64,000 nucleotides of DNA from Anoplolepis gracilipes. Its lineage: Eukaryota > Arthropoda > Insecta > Hymenoptera > Formicidae. The position numbers were made by a program, and so were the translations under genes. The DNA is taken from NCBI RefSeq assembly GCF_047496725.1, contig NC_132986.1:1306001-1370000 (forward strand), written 5' to 3'. The notes beneath the pieces were generated by a model. It was given only the letters and a program-made list of their open reading frames with translations, searched no databases and was not told the DNA's origin. Shown in pieces: positions 12,172 through 25,964 of the stretch (its first letter is position 1; each line of letters begins with the position of its first letter).

Positions 12172-14700
12172 GCAACTACTATCCTACTCATCCTGTCCTG
12201 CTTCAATAACGAAAATATTAGTGACGCAAAGACGAAATCGCGACTTATTCAGATAGGTATAATTGACGTCCTTCGCTCATACGCTGTCAAACAAGTTCTT
12301 TAATGAAATTTTACAGATAAATGTGGAACATGAATCCTCAATTTCTGCGAATAAATGTCAAAATGGAATTTTCAATATTCTCTTAGAATGTTATCTTTTT
12401 CTTTTGGAACTGTGCTGTCAGATATGACTATAATAATATGTGTATTATAATTTCACACGTACATATAACAATTTATTTCTCAAAAATCTATTTAAATCCA
12501 GAACTTTTTATAATTATTATTTGTTAATTATTTTGAGAAGAAATAAAATGAGGGAGAAAGAGAGAGGCGAGAAGTGTCTCATAAAATTTATCAAAATATA
12601 AAATATCCTATATCTTAATCAAAATTATAGTATGGAAATTGATTTCCCAAAAAATTTCAAGAAAAAATTAAATTTTAATAATACAACTTACATAATAAAT
12701 TAAAAGTTTTTATAAGGACTCTTTTATGTTTTATTCTAAAGTTTTTCCCTCTCTTGTGGAAGATCAAAAGGGTGTGAATGCAATCTCCTCAGTCGAAGAA
12801 TTCATCGTCTGTTAAAGCGGATTGGACGACTCGTCGTCGTCGGCTGCCATCGGCGATGAAACACGAAATTGCCGCTGAATGGAACGGTAATGAAACGAAG
12901 GTGATTGCGCGCGATACGCGACGAATACTACGGCGAGAATGGACGGCTACGGGTGGTGCAGTCGCGCACACCTGATAATGCGAGAGCGAGTGCATAGAAC
13001 TGCAAGCGCGCGGCGCATAATGCGTTATCGCGCATATATAGCTCTCGCTTACTGTAATTTGCCCGCGCGAATTATTTACCAAGTGAGTCGGAATGTCGCG
13101 AACGGCACATTAACGACAGCACACAGAGTCAATATTGCTACACGATGCGTTTAGTAAAATGTTTATAAAAATGTAGCCTACTGCAATATATATATATATA
13201 ATAAGACTTTATTTTACTTAAATATATATTTATTTATAATATTCCAATATTCCTTAAATTGAATAAATGAAAATGTCACTGATTAAAAAGAAGAATATTA
13301 TATTATTATTTTAATATACAAAATTCTATAATTTTCAAAATTTATTCCTTTACTCGAATCTCTTTTTTTAATATAATGTTTTTCTTTTCGATTTTTATTT
13401 TATTATGGTTTAAATTATGCTTGTGGCAGAAAAAAGATAAAAGAACAATATTTCATTAAAGAATTAAAAGATTGAGAGATATTTAAAATACCTCACCGCT
13501 ATTTCCCTGAAAATGAAATTTTTAATTTCGATGAGCGTTCTGTAGAAATTTCCCCTTTTTCTCCAATGAAATGTGTTTCCACTCGCGTGCTATAACGCGC
13601 AAAGAAACAGCCGCAGGGACGAATTCGAATTCCGCACGGGACGGTTTAGAGGCGGCGAGCACGTGTGGCGGGATCGAGAGGGGGAGAGGGATTAATTAAA
13701 GCAGAGTTTTTCGAGCAGCGGCGAAGAATTACAACGAGAAGAACGCCTGGGAGCTTTAGAGAAACGACGCGGCGTAAAGCTCAGTGCTTTACCGTGTCTG
13801 CCGGCGGTGTTAGCGGCAGACGAGAAAGTTGTACGTACTTGGTCGGCATGAGGAAGTAAATCATGGCGTTTACGTTACTGCGATACTTTTCACGAATTTT
13901 TCAACGTCAAAAATTTAAAACCGCCGCGAGACGAACTTAATTAATAAAGAAACGCCATCAAATAATTTTTATTTCCTACATTTGTACGCGCGTGTGTTTT
14001 TCTTTTATGATTAGCATTTAATAAAATTGATGATAAAAATTTATATCATTTTTGATATTTTTTTACATTCATGTTCTTTAACATAATTTTAACGTTGTTT
14101 AAATATTTCTAAATATAATTTTGCCGGTTGATATTAAATACCATACATTACATCGCAATTCCTAGTCGTTATTAAATGCTGCACGATCGACGTATGTAGA
14201 CATTGTTCGATAGAGCCAGTCGATATATATCGTGGCGCGAATAATAAATAACCTATCTATCTACGCCGCGCATTTAACATTTTTCGCGTGCACGCTCGTC
14301 TGAATAAAACATGAACCGAGGCATTAGCGTACTTAAAGTATAATGCTTTCTCGCCGACGAGCGAGCGAGTAGTCACAGATGGAAAGCCAACGATATAAAG
14401 CAGCAGACGGAGTGCGTCTACCTCGTGTGGCGTAAAGCGACGTTTCGTTAAATCGACCGACAGAGATCTAGAATCGTGACGCGAGAGATCGACGCCAAGT
14501 CGAACGCGAGTTAGCATAAACCTTTCCCGATGCAGTCCCGTCACGATTTGCATCGAGCCCAGATGTCTGATTTCAGATAATTCCGCCCGAAATCCGATCC
14601 AAAGCGGATAAGTCGATTTGCGCGGCGAGCGTCGCGAATCTTTAACCGCGCGCCAGACAATTCGCGTCTCCGCGAATATCGAGATAAAAGCCCGTTTAAG

Positions 14701-14703
<3 letters not shown>

Positions 14704-14733
<30 letters not shown>
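14704..14733 (+). repeat. (GA)n microsatellite
   Basis: Fifteen perfect units inside a balanced patch. Confidence 0.9.
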
Positions 14734-14735
<2 letters not shown>

Positions 14736-17700
14736 CTTGTAATAAATTCGACCGACGATTTGTTAAGAGCTGTCGCTTCTCTCTCTGTTTCGTTTCTCTA
14801 ACCTTGGTAAAATCTGATAAATGCGGCGAGCAACCACAACAAATTAATAAGATCCACCGTAGTTCGTGCGTCCAACGAAGCTCGCGGCCATAAATCTGTC
14901 TCTCTATGCACGTGTATCAAGCGTGAAGACAAAGAATTAAACCCTCAGCGTCGACGATGGCACGCGCCTCGAATAAAGTAGTACACGCTCGTGCGGTTGA
15001 AATAATACAACATTTACCTTACGTCCAGAAATTTTGCGACTGCTCATAAAATACGAATAAAAGACAGCAAATATTTTCTGTGCCCGTCCAGTTCCGAAAT
15101 GAAAAGTTTACTCACGGCATATTATATCTTCCCTTTCGTTGATTCGTTACAAGGTATAATTAACTAATAAACTTTTAAATATTTAATTTATGGAAAAATA
15201 ATAATTGAAATAATTCTGTCAAATCGAGATAGCACAAAATGTATATAAAATGTGCTAAAACTATGCCATCCAAATTTATACTGTATAATTTTGCCCTAAG
15301 AGGATTTATTGTATTTATTACTTTATTTAGCCTTCATATTACAGTAGTGTTTTATAAAGAAATGAACTCTAAAAAGCCACATTTGAATACGTAATATTAT
15401 ACTTGAGGAATTATTTATGTTCTCTTCAGACTTGTGCTTGTGTGCATGTGTGCTCAAAACCTTCCATTTTTTGATATAGTTTATTCGATGTCGGAATCGC
15501 GTTTTCTATAATCCGTCCAATGAATCATCAGCGAGAAAAAGCATTCACGATTATTTGTAAAGCAGAGTATGACATGGATACGAAACAGAAGTATCACAAA
15601 GGAATACGAGATAATATTGTAGTAGTTATGCAACGCGCGGCTTTTCGCAATAGCGTTACCTTTTCTTACCTCGAAACAAAGATTTCATTGTCTCGAGAAT
15701 CCGCCGTTATTGCATCAATATGCAATCATCGTTCGCTTAATCAATCCCAATGAAAGGCGAGTATTGTCGGGGAAGCCAACGCGATGCAAACGTGCTTCAT
15801 TTGTCGCTCATATCTCACAGAGAACGGACAAGCCATTTCTCAAAATTAATTCCTCGAGTCATCCCTTATTGACCTTAAAACTTCAAACTGTCCGATGCAA
15901 TCATTAAAATATGGCCAACATTCTCCGATGTATCTCTACATTCAAAATCTCGAAACGCGTAAATCTAAAACTTTAATTCTTCAGAAAAAATATACTAAAA
16001 TTCAAAATCATGTAAAAATGTGTCATTTTAGATAAATAAATATAAATAAAATTTTTTTTTCTCTTTTTCTTACAAGAAAAAGAATGTATTTCTAAAATAA
16101 CAAACTATTCAATTTTGACAAAATGTATTATAAAATGCTTTTATAAAATTGTAGCTTGTATAAAAGTGCTTGTACAAAATTTATTTTAATGTCACGTTTT
16201 ATTCTTTTATTTGTTCACATTGTATTTCTGAATTATTTTCACAAAATCTTTTATGATTTATTTATTTTATAGTATACAAACTTTGTTTTCTTAATATACA
16301 AACACATACATATACACATACATATAAATGTGTATACAATACATACGGTGTATGTGTATAATAATAAAATGAATATGTCAAATTAATAATACATAAAATT
16401 AGATTTTACTTCTGCTTTGGCTTCAACAAATTTACTCTGCCAATAATATTAACATTATAACATCAATAATATCGCTAAAAGAAAAGTCCCGTTATAAATA
16501 TAAAATATCACAATTAGGTTCTCGACTTGATAAGCCAGGCAATATTTTCATTATTATCCGAAGCGAGTAACACCGTTCCAAGGACAACGTCAGTTAATAA
16601 AACACACAGGTAGAATTTCCAAAGAAGAAGACGACACTCACAAGCAAGTTGCGAGCCTTGGTCGGGAAAAAAATTACGACGGGAAGAAGAAGAAAAAGAA
16701 AATGATGAAGACGAAGAGCCGGCGTGCGATAACCGGCCGTTGCGACATAAAAGTGTCTCATGTTATCGCCAGAGAAAAGCCGAAGAAGGATGTGGCGAGT
16801 TGGGCAAACGAGTGCAACGAGTTTGTGCACGCGTCAGATGCAACGCGATGCAGCAGCTGAAGTGCGTGAATTTACGCGCGCGTGCCCGAACGGATGCATG
16901 CGAGATTGTAAGAACACGTGATTTGATGTCAAAAGCTTCTTTTTTTGTTTTTTTTTTTTTAATCTTGAAAGCGACTTCGGATAACAAGACGAAAATTCAC
17001 ACGCACAGTTGATAAAAATTTTCAATCTCTCGCGCACTCCTCGATCGACGCTGCTAATCGATTGCAGAAAATTTCAAATTTTCGCGTTGTGAACGTATAA
17101 AAAAATAAAATAAAACGTCGACGTTGTGACATTATGTATTCATAAATTTAATATCGCATATGGTGATAAAATTTCTGTAAAAAAAACATGCTTTTTTCGT
17201 GAAAACTCGCTTTGCTGCTTTTTGCTTAATTGAGTTTACCTATCAATTTTTTGGCGCCTGGTAAGCAAAGACTTCGCTCACGTTGCCGTTTTCATCGAAA
17301 ATATTGTCTCTCCTTCCTTTATTATGTACAGGGTACTCTGAATTTATGAGGATGTAGTGCTGAAATTCAATTATGTACAATGTGTTTCGGTCTCGAGAGC
17401 GATCGAATCGGGAAAGTAACATCCTCGTAATCCTCAAGGGCTATAATCGGGCAGCTTTGGATCGTTACCCTTGTTTATACTTCACGCAGGCATAATGGCT
17501 GCTTTTAATGTTCTCGGAAAAATCTATGGCGATGACGACGATACGGAGAAGGAGGAGGCATAATGGCCTAGATGATGAATGATAATTTGCATTCAAATTG
17601 CGTCGAGGCCATTCAGGGAACCGACATAGTAACACAAAGTCGACGTATTTGCGAATAAAGATACGCGAATGATTATACAGCACATGCTCTAGAGATTCAT

Positions 17701-17885
17701 ATTTCAATTTTAATAGAGCAGATAATTTGTCAAACCTGAAATTGTGTAATATGTTTTCTAAGAACCACCACACGTGTTACAATTTCTATATTCAGCTTTA
17801 AACAGTTTAAAGCTTTATAAACTCTTGGCAAAATTATATCAACACATCGTATTAAAATTCTGAAAAATTAAAAGCCTATATCCTA

Positions 17886-17893
<8 letters not shown>

Positions 17894-17926
<33 letters not shown>
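17894..17926 (+). repeat. (AC)n microsatellite
   Basis: About 16 perfect units. Confidence 0.9.
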
Positions 17927-17929
<3 letters not shown>

Positions 17930-18270
17930 CTTTCTAATAAATCTCTCTCTCGCTCTACGATCTTGGTCTTTCGTTTTATTTACGAGCTCCTTTCCCAAAG
18001 TCGGCGCAACTTTCGCTCGTTGCCGTTGCTAAATGAGCCGCACTTGCCAAGGTTGGGCCAATAATCCACTGCAACGCGCCCATGCGTCTAAAGTCGTGGC
18101 GCGACCTCAAGCGTTTTAATTAGCTCGCTGATATATCCCTTCACTTTCCTCACCCTCCTCGTTCATTTAACTTCATCTCGCGTTCTTTCACAGACGATTA
18201 TGTTCGCGCAATAGCTAGTTGTAAGTGACGTATCGACTTGTCAAAATCGAAAACTTTGAGGTAAAATCGC

Positions 18271-18298
18271 AAAAAAAAAAAGAAAAAAAAAAAAAAAA
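18271..18298 (+). repeat. Poly(A) run with one G
   Basis: A-rich homopolymer interrupted once by G. Confidence 0.8.
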
Positions 18299-18829
18299 GA
18301 AATTTTTACGTTTCTATTTCTAATCTTATTTTTAAATTAATTTTTAGTAAACGTTTATTCAGATTTTGTTAAATAATTAATTGATAAAAAATATAAAAAA
18401 AAGCTTGTACAAATTTGATAAGCATACAATAACTTTTTACTGCAAATAAAAAATTGTGCAAAACAGTTAATGGGCTCTCATTAAATTTTCGCTGCGGGAA
18501 AATCGATTTAACATTCATCAGGGGATTTAACAGTAGGACAGTAGGAACGATAGGCATTCTGTATATACGTTCTATATACACGTATATCTCATGATAACAT
18601 TAAACTGTACAGGCAGCATCCCGATAATGTGACTTGTTAGTTCCTGCAACGGCAAACAATGCGCTCTGAGTGGATTGGTAATCTGGAGATCGTCGGGTAA
18701 ACGAGATGAATATCAGCCACTCTCGGCGCGCATTGTGTAATGGCATTGCACCGCTTATGCTAAACAGACACGAGCGGAATTAAAATTTGATCAAATGGGA
18801 GTAGTCGCATTTACGATTGTGCCTCCGTT

Positions 18830-18851
18830 CCGCTCCGCTCCGCTCCGCTCC
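18830..18851 (+). repeat. (CCGCT)n pentanucleotide repeat
   Basis: About four copies of CCGCT in a CpG-rich patch. Confidence 0.85.
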
Positions 18852-19394
18852 ACGTGGCATTACGGACATTTCCCACGATATTGCCCCGCTGCGAGTTCCT
18901 CAATGATTTCGACAGAATCGAGTATCGCGTGGTGTCTCTCGCTTGAAAATCCGCGCCCCGATTAATCCCTTCGAATCGTGCGCTATTCATTTTCGCGTTA
19001 TCTCGTTTTGTAGCAGAAATGAACGTTTGGAAATATTTGTTTGCGCAAGTTTACATCGATCTGAAAGCACTCATCAAAGTTGATTGATTATACCGTGTCC
19101 TAGAATTGGCAAAAAGCAAATACGTATCGCTTCTCCTCACCTTTCCTCCTCCTCCCCCCCTCCCCCCTTCCCTCTCTCCCTCTCACTCTTGTGAAATTCG
19201 CAATTAATTTTTTGTCAACGAAAAGATAAATAAGTCTCTCCTTTAGAATTTTTTAAATTTCAATATTCAATCTTCTATCTCTCTTTCTCTCTTAATTAAA
19301 TATTGTAAAATTTTTTGTTTAAAGAATAAAGTTTAAACTTAACGATAAATAATATATTTCATTCTTTTATCCTAAACTTCATTCTTTATTTTTC

Positions 19395-19422
<28 letters not shown>
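19395..19422 (+). repeat. Poly(A) run, 28 bases
   Basis: An uninterrupted A tract between AT-rich segments. Confidence 0.85.
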
Positions 19423-19425
<3 letters not shown>

Positions 19426-20637
19426 ATTTAAAGAAAAAAACATATTCTTGATATAGCTTGTAATTCGAAAATTATGATTACTTTGATATTTTACCTAACA
19501 CACATCGAATAACGCAATGTGTTTTAATGAAAAATTGAAAATCCATAAAAAAATCTATATACTCGAAGCGAAAAAAGTAAAGTACATGTGCAACATAAAA
19601 AAAGACTCTTAGGAAATAAAACATGGAGCAGTTATAAAATGCGAAAAAGAACAATTTTATTACTTCGATAGCCATGCCACCTTTGAATCGATTATATCGC
19701 CATCGTTCGACACACACAGAAAAGAGAATAGATATGCATCGGTGCATATAAAAGTGATATACGATAGAGTATCTCCAGTAATAAAACAGCGAGGAGCTTC
19801 GGCACATAAAAGCACTCGGTATATTCGTGTGCGTATGCGCGTACGTGTGTATTTGGCGTATGTGTATTACGCGTATATTTTATTTTTCACGATCTATCTA
19901 CAGAAGCAGAGGAAACGATTAACACGCCGAAGAAGCTCGGAGATGCGCGAGTATAACGTGCCGTCGATGCTTGCCGGAAATTGCGAAGCGATGACGGCTT
20001 TACGTTTCGTTTGTCTACCATACACTGTCTACAGCGCATATTTCGAGATGTGCATTCCAGGCATGTAATCGGACCGCGTTTTATCCGCGCCTTCAACGAG
20101 GGAGGCGTATTAAAAACATTCAGTCGATTTTCTCAGCTCTGTCCGTTACATTCCGGGCGCAGATATCGCGAAAGGCTGTCACGGGAATAGCGGAAAGAAC
20201 GAGTCGCGACTCTGCGGAAAAGTGACACGTGATATGCTTATCGCACATCGATTCCATCGTCGACGAGTTGCCATAAGTTTCTCCAATCAAAAAAGTTATA
20301 TCGTGCATCGCATTTTAACGGAGAAAAAAAATAATAATAAGACTTGCGCGCAAAAAGAAAAATTCGTAATGAACATCCGTAATTTTCTCGTGACATTACT
20401 TGCGATATTTTTTATTCAATCTAAAAGAAGGTACATAACTTTTCAGGTAGAAAATTCAAGACATTTTAATATATAACTTTTTTAATTTCTATCGCGCTAT
20501 TATTAAGTTCTGTAGAGAGATTTTTGTAGGTATTAGAAACAATGAACGATTCTATCGCAAAATATTGATGAATTCGTTACTCGGTGATTCATCGTTTTCG
20601 AATCGCCCGATTATAAATGACTCCGCTACCTTCGGCG

Positions 20638-20639
<2 letters not shown>

Positions 20640-20670
<31 letters not shown>
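20640..20670 (+). repeat. Poly(T) run, 31 bases
   Basis: The longest homopolymer seen in the window. Read on the minus strand it is a 31-base poly(A), compatible with a retroposed insertion in that orientation, but the adjoining sequence is not recognisable. Confidence 0.85.
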
Positions 20671-21163
20671 CAAGCCCACTGAATTACGAGATGTGCGATC
20701 ATAAATTCCTACATAAAATATCTCGCGCGCAAGTAGCATTTCAAAGAACACACCGATGAGAAACTAATAGGCAGTCGGCGCGGCGTGCGGATTCAATCGT
20801 TTCGAAGTTACCGCGCGGAAAGCTACATCGGATAAGGAACACAGTCTCCCTTGCTCTTTCTCTCTCTCTCTCTTTCTCGACGGGACGAGAATGTAATCGA
20901 TGGGTTACAAGGAGCATAAGCCGCAAGTCACGGGCGTCTATATGCGCTATGCGCACAAAAGGGAAATAAACGCCGATTCGCGATATCGGAAAGGAATTAA
21001 GAGACCGCGGAGAGAGAGATATCGACGATCATAAAATCTGCGCGCAGCCGTCGTTAATTTCGCGTTGCTACCTTGCGTTAAGGAAGATATATTTCCACGA
21101 GTACGGGTAGAAAACTGTAAATTCAACCCTACGGGTATTCCGGTATGACCACTCGTATGGTGT

Positions 21164-21168
<5 letters not shown>

Positions 21169-21194
<26 letters not shown>
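21169..21194 (+). repeat. (AG)n microsatellite
   Basis: Thirteen perfect units. Confidence 0.9.
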
Positions 21195-23816
21195 GCAAGA
21201 CATCGCTAAATTGCGAGGAGACAGAGAGCCGCGTAAGAAGGACTTTGCACCACCGACAATGGTGGCGATTAATGTGCAAAGAGTTGCGTAACGCGACTAC
21301 CATCGCGGTGGGAAAAGCAGCGCGGAAGTGTTGAGTGAGTATAATCCCTGTTGATAACCATTGAGGAATCGCGAGAAGATAACGGTAGGACGTAGGGGAG
21401 CGAACCGCGACAAAAGGCAGACGAGAATGAATTTTATGGCGCTTGCAACAATGTCGAGGATATATTATGATCAGCTAAGCATGACGTATGCGTCAAATGT
21501 TTCACTGTGTATTATGCTAATGTCTGGATTTTATTGATATACTAGAAAAACGATAAAATAGTATCGTGAGAATAACACGTCCAGCATTAGTTACGTAACG
21601 TATATACGAATATTTTTTATAATCTTATTCTTTTTTTAAAGAGATTATAATGTTTGCGAGTAGAAAAAAAAATCGTAATTATATATTTTTTTTTTAACAC
21701 GAATTAAAGACAATTTAAAAGAGAAACCAACTTTTATATTATCAACAAAATTACTGTATCTATTCAAAAAAAAAAAAAAATTGCAAATTATCGGCAAATT
21801 TAAAAACATTGCTATTGCATACTTTAATACACTTCCGATCAAGTACGGATGACAAGAGTCAACGTAAACTCGACGGATTTCACAAGCGTTTGCTGACCGC
21901 CGCACCGGGTATACGATTACGCGTCGACGTTTGAAGTGACCGGAAGCAACGGTGGTGACTCCGTTTGTTTCTCCGACGCGATGATTTACGTGTAACGTGT
22001 CACCGGCAGAGCTAGGTGACAGGAATGCCATATGCGAGGTAACATGATAACCCCGGCGGCATAAGTGCGACGCGATGTCAACAACGAGCGGCCGACAACT
22101 CGACGCGGCTCACCTGATAACGTTTCGCTACCATTAGTTTAACGCGAGCTATAATAACATTGCGCATCATCGTACACGCTCGTAAACTGTACAAACTGGA
22201 TTCTCTGACTTCCAATAATGCTCGCCTACGTAATATCAGTCGTATAAAGTTGATCTACTCCCAATCATGCTATGTTCGATAATTGTTAACGCGGTTTGTT
22301 TGCGGTATTTCGTTCTGGATATATGATAATTAAAATTTTTAATAAGGAAAATTAAACACGTATATGAAAACTAGTTGACTCTCTAAAAAATCTATTTCCT
22401 CGAAAAATTCCAATTTGCGATTCTATACTTAATTAGAATATGTATTATTCCGTTTAAATAATTATTGTGTAAAAATAGTTATAATAAAATGTTTTATTGC
22501 AAGGAGACCAACTTTCAAGATAATCATCCATCTCTGCTTATACTGTCACAAATATATATATAAAAAATAAAACAATAAAAATAAACTCTTGAAAGAGAAT
22601 CTATTCCTTTAGAATTTTGGATTAATTTGAATGCGTTTTGATTTCAACAGATCTTACCTATACAATTCAAATATCGATCTATAAACCAGAACATTCTCAA
22701 GTTGTTTTCCGCATTGGAATCAGAATGAAATGAAATAATATCTTAAGCTGCTTAATTCCAAATATGCGATTTCTCAGCGGTTTGTACGCCCAATATAGAG
22801 AGCACTAAACGAACGCTCTAACCTACTTTTACCCACAATTATAACAGGCTAAACACATTAAAGGTGCACTATCTCATTTTCGATAATACGCTAATGTAAG
22901 ATATAGGTTTCGAGATAAACATTAAATACAGCCTTAGGCAAGACGGTAAACTATCTTTAATAAATTCCACTAAAAGATTAAATAGTAAATATATAAATTT
23001 ATAAATTAGAAAGTATTTTTTAAAATAATCTTTTTATCCTGTTTCAACAGCCTTTTATAAGTTGATATAAAATTTTCTTGAGTGTATTTTAATTTGTTCT
23101 ATACAGTAGAATAATAAAAATATTTTGACTTAACACGATTTACCGAAAAAGTGCAAAACATTTTTATTCACAGATGTATGCCAACTTGCAAACCTCTAGC
23201 TGTGCAACATTAATCGTGACCGATTTACTTAATTCGATCCACTTGATACTATCGGCGAGAATAATACGGTATCGGGGAATAAAACGAGAAATGGGACTTT
23301 CACGGCTGCATTGATAATGAATTGTTAAAAAACTTTTCGATGCTGTCTGTGTTAGACGAACCTTATTTTAACAAACCACATGAAACAACAGCATTTTGCT
23401 CTTCGAAAAGGTTAAAACTCGATACTTTTACACTGTACAGCAGGTTCATCGAAGGAATTTCGACGAGGGAACGCGACCGTTAAATTCGCGATTTATGCCA
23501 GCGGCGCGGTAGCAATAAATTCTACACAAAATCCCTAGGTAGAAGTTTCCCCCCTCGAGTAATAACATTTGCGAGGAGTCAGCGAGAAAACTGAAAATTA
23601 CGATGCTTCTACACTTTTGCTCGAAACAATTAATTTATTTAACAGTATAATAAAAGCGTAATAGTGTAATTAGAATAATTACGAGATAATTAACAAATAA
23701 TAATAACAATTCATGATAATTAAACAAATAAAATGTGTAACATTTTAATATAAGTAGAAATTAAGTAAATAATGAATGAATAATATTTAAAAATTGTTCA
23801 AGTGTATATTTTTCAG

Positions 23817-24045
23817 GGTATTTGCTCAAATCTTGTAAAAATATTCTCTGAAAATTCTCTGATTTTTCAGAGATTTTTGTTCAAAATTTCAAGTAAAGAG
23901 ACATTTTTTTTTTAAATTTTTAATACAACTTTCTCTAAAATAAATTTTCTTATTACATATGTCTTTTTATGTTTTTTATTCATACGAAGGAAACAGAGCC
24001 TATTAAATTTGAAGTGCTAGATTTTTAAATGTACTAAAAAACTCC
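23817..24045 (+). repeat. Dispersed repeat family A, copy A2
   Basis: Homologous by eye to 3365-3570 in the same orientation: CTTGTAAAAA, CTGAAAATTCTCTGATTTTT, TTCAAAATTTCAAGTAAA, then ATACGAAGGAAA and CTAGATTTTTAAATGTAC in the same order. It abuts copy B1 of family B almost directly. Non-coding. Confidence 0.65.
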
Positions 24046-24051
24046 AGTCTG

Positions 24052-24705
24052 TAATTACTTTTAATTCCCCAAAGACAGTTCTATGCATAGAAATGATTAA
24101 AATATTTATTAAACAAATTAGATTGCCCAAGATACAAGTACCGAGATGAGACGCTGAACATATTTTGATTGTTCTATCGACTTTAAATGGGAATGGATGT
24201 TAATTTTTTGTCATTCTGCAATCACTTTTTCTGAACGTTGTATGCGTAAAAATTATTAGAATATTTATTAAAGAAATTAGATTAAGACACTGTATAAAAT
24301 TTCACTTAAACCTCGTTTAAAGCTGAGAACACATCGAAGATGAGAGAATACATATTGAAATACGCTCAACGTCTCACTTTAATATTTATACATCCAGCGT
24401 CTCGAGCGATCTCTGATTTATATACTTAATATTCTAATAATTGATACGCACAGAATTTTTTGTCTAAACTAATAGCACTTTCAAGCGTCTAAAATCTGGC
24501 AATACTAAAAAGTCATCGAAGGACAAAGTGAGACGCAACGTGAACCTGGCGTCTCATAGTTTGTCCCGATTTTTTCCCGGGCCATTGTTTTAATAGTCGA
24601 TACTATTTGTTTAATCTATATCGAGAATTCTAGAATTATTATTAAAAATAAGACCAAATAATTAACGAGTCTCCACGAGGTGAGACACCCAGCTTCACGC
24701 ACTCA
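24052..24705. repeat. Dispersed repeat family B, copy B1, with internal inverted and direct duplications
   Basis: The 3' part (about 24368-24705) aligns with 25965-26290: GTCTCA ... CCAGC.TCTCG, then TTTCAAGCG-CTAAAATCTGG, GACGCA.CGTG.AC, and a closing TCCAC...GTNAGACACC. Inside B1, 24073-24125 and 24234-24285 are direct repeats about 161 bases apart (both AATATTTATTAAA.AAATTAGATT). The segment 24420-24457 is an inverted version of the same motif. The hexamer core GAGACG/CGTCTC recurs at about 24148, 24369, 24401, 24530, 24552 and, as GAGACA, at 24682. This looks like a non-autonomous foldback or MITE-type element. Confidence 0.65.
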
Positions 24706-24991
24706 AATGCAATTGACAAAAAAAATTAATCGTAATTAAAATAAAATAATTATTATTCCGCGAATAATAAATTACCTTATATGTAATGAATTATCCGATT
24801 GCTCCCCGATGCCAGAGGCCTACTCAATTTCTCGTAACCCTTCGTTGATGCATCTTCAACAACATTCACAAAACACTCGCGCGACATTTTACACGACACT
24901 CTCGATTTCGATACGTATTACGTTTATTGATACACGAAATCTATGTCGGACTGATATCTTCCCGGTTACGTATCGCTGTACGAAAATAATA

Positions 24992-25037
24992 ACCGCGTAA
25001 AATCACCGCGTAAAATCACCGCGTAAAATCAGCGCGT
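24992..25037 (+). repeat. 13-base tandem repeat, three copies plus a partial
   Basis: ACCGCGTAAAATC is repeated three times without change from 24992 to 25030 and then continues as a partial AGCGCGT copy. Confidence 0.9.
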
Positions 25038-25465
25038 TTTATACGTACAAAAAATTCAGTGTTTATTTTGTCGCGAATTAATAGTCCGTCCTTCGTTCCC
25101 GATGTTCACTCTCCCCCTCCTGCGCAATCCGAATCACCGTTTCCGACGAATTCACGATTGTTAGACACGTCCCTTGATACTCGCGGGTATCCATCGACAC
25201 TCCGATACTCCTCGAAAAATTCAAAATGCTACAGAATTCGCGACGTTCGTCGGTCAAGCGAATGACATATATGGGAACATGGCGACAAAACGCGACGCAG
25301 GATCGAAAGATCTTAAAAGTTGCGAAATCACCGCGAACGCCATCGATTGTGACAATGCGGAACAAATCTGTCTCGAGACTGCATGTTCTCTGAATCTTAA
25401 TCACTCCCGATATACGCCATGTTTACTCAATAATTAACGAAAACGACGACACAGAGCAACTACGA
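25038..25465. other. Balanced stretch open on both strands, no gene called
   Basis: About 330 bases stay open on both strands (minus 25404-25078; plus 25174-25437). The sequence is balanced in composition and lies between two repeat-rich segments. The frames show no signal peptide, Cys pattern or known motif, and overlapping openness on both strands is expected in GC-richer DNA. Confidence 0.4.
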
Positions 25466-25468
25466 CCC

Positions 25469-25560
25469 GGTCCGACTCGACTCCAACTCGGCTCGACTCG
25501 ACTCGGCTCGGCTCGGCTCAACTCGGCTCAGTTCGGCTCGACTCAACTTGGCCGGCTCAA
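25469..25560 (+). repeat. CTCGR pentamer minisatellite
   Basis: About 18 degenerate copies of a 5-base unit alternating CTCGA, CTCGG and CTCAA. Units of one type are clustered, a pattern typical of slippage with homogenisation. Confidence 0.85.
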
Positions 25561-25625
25561 GAAATCACGCGCGATATTTGTATTCAATAATAATATTATA
25601 TATACAAATGTTATATAATATATAT

Positions 25626-25627
<2 letters not shown>

Positions 25628-25674
<47 letters not shown>
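25628..25674 (+). repeat. (TG)n microsatellite
   Basis: About 23 perfect units, flanked by TATATTA sequence. Confidence 0.95.
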
Positions 25675-25676
<2 letters not shown>

Positions 25677-25964
25677 CACACGAGTATTATATTTTACAAA
25701 TATTGCAATTATTCAAATATTTTAATGCATAAACAAATAACATAATCAAACAATAAGACAAATACATAATTTATCATCTTTATAATATGTACATGTGAAA
25801 AGAATCATTAATGGCTTTATACATATGACTTTATGGCTATATTAAATATATATTTTCCATATGTGTATATACGAAATATATAAATGTATTGATACATGTA
25901 TAAAGAAAATTCATTTGTAAAGACATTAATGTACATATGCATAATTAATTTATTATAAAAGTGT

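Larger units (their letters stand above)
14734..23800. other. Non-coding stretch, gene desert
   Basis: No supported gene over about 9 kb. Balanced patches at 15480-15900, 16560-17080, 17900-18260, 18590-19180, 19660-20300, 20560-21480 and 21830-22300 alternate with AT-rich sequence. Their open frames are short, overlap on both strands and match nothing I recognise. Structured items are the simple repeats listed separately and a 7-base inverted repeat around 19732-19749. Confidence 0.5.
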
